64,000 nt of DNA from Vespula vulgaris (Eukaryota; Arthropoda; Insecta; Hymenoptera; Vespidae), in the NCBI RefSeq assembly GCF_905475345.1, contig NC_066596.1:186001-250000 (forward strand). Reading direction: 5' to 3'. The translations under genes and the position numbers were made by a program. A model generated the notes under the pieces. That model was given only the letters and a program-made list of their open reading frames with translations, was not told the DNA's origin and searched no databases. Each line of letters opens with the position of its first letter. The first letter of the stretch is position 1. This document shows positions 62,465-64,000 of the stretch, one piece after another.

Positions 62465-62675
62465 ATGGAGAGATAACATTATACACAATAACGTGATAAA
62501 TAAATATCATTTTTTCTATAGTATTTATTATACGTCGTAATCATGATTCTGTATAGATACATATATAGAATACGTAGGATGTGAGTTTATATGAAAGGGA
62601 AGAAATATGGATAGAACAAGTTATTGCCAGGATCCAGTGAAATTTTATGTAATTAACTGTAAATTAACAAAAATG
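62465..62675 (+). repeat. Dispersed repeat D, copy 2
   Basis: Direct diverged copy of 40915-41157. It starts just beyond the truncated 5' end of the piggyBac remnant, so its insertion or a recombination at this repeat may have removed the missing piggyBac end. Confidence 0.75.
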
Positions 62676-63549
62676 GTCATTTCATATATTTATACTCTTC
62701 TTTAGTACACCATACGAATATCCATATTTAATAATTTGATGACCACTGTCATATATACGTGATCTCACAAATCTAGCAGTTATCAGCTGCTGTCACGCGA
62801 TTGTTATCAGTCATGTTGACGTGATCTTGCTCTACCGTTTATTATCAGTCAGTATCATATATCCATGATTTTATTTAATGTTAGTCGCGACGATTGTTAA
62901 ATAAGAGTTAAATCATCTGACTTTAAGTTGTTGTTTATTCCTTCATGTTTTTGTTTTTGATAAACTTGAAACATTATCACGGATCCTACAGTGGTTAGTT
63001 GTGGTTGAAATTTCGTTTCAATTACGTGTAAACAAATATTTTATATTTTTATAGTTAGTTTAGAAAGGTTTTGGAACGAAGAAGAGATATATATAATATT
63101 TGATATAAGAATAATACATATGATATAAAAAGAATATATATGTAAATCAGCTGCCAAGCTAGTGTTTCCTACTTGTTTTATTTTTTCTTTCTTATTCTTT
63201 CTACTTCGAATATAATTTTATAGTATGTATTAGAAGTTGTAATTTTTCTATCGTTGTACACTCGTTAATTTTGTTTTGAATGATTGTATCTATTTGCTTG
63301 ATTGTTATTGTTTACTGATTCCCTTGTATTTTCCGTATGTATGATCTATTGTGAATCTCTGTATGTTCAGATTTTATGTATTTTTGATACATTAGTTAGA
63401 TCAAATCTTTCTTGTATTTCTTGTGTTCTTGTTTATAGGTTTTATTTTTGATTGGATTTTATTTTTTCTATCCTTTCTTCTTCAAGTGTTTTTTGTTCAT
63501 GGTGTTCGAATGTAAATAGAATTCCTCATAGTTTTGTTTCTCTCTCTCC
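62676..63549. other. Region without a firm gene call
   Basis: No named feature. On the minus strand, 63520-63200 has Lys/Glu-rich frames ('LEEERIEKIKSNQK') that may be a continuation of the remnant at 63552-63980. Confidence 0.4.
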
Positions 63550-63551
63550 CT

Positions 63552-63980
63552 AAGTGTGTTTTCTTGGAAATGGTTTGTTGTAATCTATTAGTTCCAGTTC
63601 TAATTGTCTTATCTTTGTATATTTCGTTATGATGGGTACTTGATTGGCTAGATGTTGCTCTTTTATGAAATTAAGTTCTGAATATTTTTCTATAAAACTC
63701 GGGTGTTTATTTGAGGCATTCTTATTTTCTTTAGCAACCTGTTTTACATAGTAGGCTATATTAGTGATTTCCGTTTTTATCGACTCTTACGACAGACAAG
63801 AATTCTTATCGGGGTATTCTTATCCACCTCTATACGGATTTATTATTATTATTATTATTTTCTTTTCTCCAATTTCTGAGGTGAAAGTATCTTGTTATGT
63901 TTGATTAATACATGCACTTAATTTACTAATCTTGGTTCTGTTAAGAAATTGAGTTCTGGATATCTATTAATAAATGTTAT
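63552..63980 (-). pseudogene. Unidentified coding remnant with a duplicated module, reaching the window edge
   Basis: A minus-strand open frame of about 76 codons without an ATG (63785-63552) contains 'KYSELNFIKEQHLANQVPII'. Upstream on the same strand, near 63975-63885, a related segment reads 'YPELNFLTEPRLVN' and, after a stop, 'VHVLIKHNKI'. The two modules are about 285 bases apart and clearly related. The family is not recognised. An N-terminal part of a LINE-type protein is one possibility. The gene would continue beyond 64000. Confidence 0.4.
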
Positions 63981-64000
63981 ATATAGTTGTGATCGGTATT

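Noticed and set aside
1..64000. CRISPR array, bacterial operon, ribosomal RNA or tRNA genes
   Set aside because: No regularly spaced repeats with unique spacers, no Shine-Dalgarno-led gene strings, and no conserved rRNA or tRNA boxes were seen. The repeats present are microsatellites or transposons.

Overview
This window looks like eukaryotic nuclear DNA, most likely from an insect. By eye it is roughly three-quarters A+T. It is full of long microsatellites, has GT-AG introns of insect size, and carries degraded copies of transposon families common in insects. The order cannot be fixed from sequence alone; an AT-rich hymenopteran is a reasonable guess. I found no intact protein-coding gene, tRNA, rRNA, CRISPR array or bacterial-type operon. 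Almost every recognisable coding stretch is broken by stops and frameshifts.

Layout. 1-4.1 kb: a long repeat copy containing a foldback element, then a gypsy-type reverse transcriptase/RNase H remnant (minus) and a separate gypsy-type integrase remnant (plus). 4.1-8 kb: no recognisable gene. 8-11.3 kb: a nearly full-length but dead Jockey-clade LINE (minus). 12.1-13.3 kb: the 3' half of an R2-type LINE with a restriction-like endonuclease (minus). 15.3-15.9 kb: a pogo/Tigger-like remnant. 16.7-17.9 kb: the second copy of the window-start repeat. 18-23 kb: mostly microsatellites and AT-rich DNA.

23-38.5 kb: the most unusual part. Block A (about 23.05-25.76 kb) recurs inverted as block B (about 36.80-38.43 kb) and partly in direct orientation as block C (about 47.96-48.89 kb). 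Between A and B lies an intron-bearing myosin V pseudogene (25.9-29.0 kb, possibly to 29.5 kb). It ends almost exactly where a 1.5 kb structure with 185 bp inverted repeats begins (29.52-31.03 kb).

39-49 kb: two more foldback copies, another dispersed repeat and a possible ELO-family fragment. 50.9-51.5 kb: a hAT-like remnant. 57.3-59.5 kb: unidentified minus-strand coding-like remnants. 59.8-60.9 kb: a Tc1-like transposase remnant. 61.2-62.4 kb: a piggyBac remnant with one end still joined to TTAA. 63.5-64 kb: an unidentified minus-strand remnant containing a duplicated module, running to the window edge.

Overall this is a transposon graveyard with inverted segmental duplications around a dead host gene. 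The genes do not form a functional system. The points worth follow-up are the myosin V pseudogene and its truncation, the inverted duplications as a possible source of hairpin RNA, and the foldback family. Coordinates of remnants are approximate because alignments were made by eye.
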